A stretch of 24,449 nucleotides of DNA from DASTPP01 sp035762175 (GTDB lineage Bacteria; Myxococcota_A; Polyangia; Polyangiales; Polyangiaceae): positions 1 through 24,449 of the forward strand of contig DASTPP010000023.1 of assembly GCA_035762175.1 (NCBI GenBank), written 5' to 3'. Position numbers and translations under genes: made by a program. How positions within the stretch are numbered: position 1 is the first letter of the stretch; each line of letters begins with the position of its first letter. Below are positions 24,285 to 24,449 of the stretch, piece by piece. The notes below the pieces were generated by a model. The model had not been told where the DNA came from. It did no database searches and worked only from the letters and a program-made list of their open reading frames with translations.

Positions 24285-24449
24285 TCAGAGCGGGCGCTTG
24301 GGCAGCTGACCCACCATGAAGCTGACGTTCGGGTAGCCGGCCGACGCGGCGGTCTGGAACACGCTCTTGACGACCAGCGCCGGCACCTCGCGGTCGACCT
24401 GCAAGATGACCACGCCGGGGAACTTGGCGTCCTTCACCGGGTTGACCTT
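24285..24449 (-). CDS. ExbD/TolR-type biopolymer transport protein, C-terminal 54 residues
   Basis: The gene runs off the right edge of the window; 54 codons and TGA (24285-24287) are present. The visible end includes GVVILQVDREVPALVVKSVF, then QTAASAGYPNVSFMVGQLPK and a short RPL tail. This is the periplasmic end of ExbD/TolR proteins, where VFQTAASAGYPNVSF is like the usual DLAKKAGFEKVSF helix-strand unit. ExbD and TolR are stator-linked inner-membrane proteins that, with ExbB/TolQ, pass proton-motive force to TonB or TolA. The N-terminal membrane helix with its proton-path Asp lies outside the window and could not be checked. Confidence 0.75.
   Translation of the reverse strand, partial: KVNPVKDAKFPGVVILQVDREVPALVVKSVFQTAASAGYPNVSFMVGQLPKRPL

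Overview
This window is very GC-rich throughout. Codon third positions are almost all G or C, so most long open frames are shadows of real genes. The gene content suggests a myxobacterial (Myxococcota, probably Polyangia-like) chromosome: a one-TM Ser/Thr kinase with a PEGA-like exterior, several lipoproteins, AQD-type signal peptides, an ATP/ADP-antiporter-like protein with HEAT repeats, and an ExbD/TolR-type gene. The lineage is inferred from gene content only. No rRNA, tRNA, CRISPR array, IS element or phage gene was recognised.

Layout. (1) 166-540 (-) encodes a small three-helix membrane protein, divergent from a rightward cluster (637-6541): an NTT/TLC-like transporter fused to HEAT repeats, a double cNMP-binding-fold protein, a PAP2 phosphatase with a signal peptide, and an outer-membrane beta-barrel joined to it by a GTGA overlap. 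(2) 6597-8593 (+) holds yceD and rpmF (ribosomal protein L32), then a lipoprotein with an esterase-like propeller fold instead of plsX. (3) 8615-17026 (-) is one leftward run: pyruvate kinase, a Ser/Thr kinase coupled to it by an ATGA overlap, a TPR/coiled-coil membrane protein, an alkaline-phosphatase-fold (sulfatase-like) lipoprotein and an M1 aminopeptidase lipoprotein. (4) 17193-18464 (+) is lysA, divergent from pyk. (5) 18549-20678 (-) is a large protein with a helicase-associated C-terminal domain but no visible helicase motor. It diverges across about 350 bp from an HD-domain phosphohydrolase (21028-22320, +), which is followed by an overlapping exported protein. (6) 23169-24182 (-) is a one-TM protein with a four-cysteine cluster, downstream of the C-terminal end of an ExbD/TolR protein cut by the window edge.

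Themes. The first cluster reads as an envelope module: a transporter with a scaffold domain, a possible nucleotide-sensing partner, a lipid phosphatase and a barrel. The leftward run links central metabolism to a membrane kinase and secreted hydrolases. Three oddities recur. Several genes show one-base frame problems (yceD, rpmF, HD gene start, possibly the lipoprotein start). Three short tandem duplications occur, two of them copying the last codons and stop of a gene. Long C or G tracts lie in low-complexity linkers, where slippage would switch frames.
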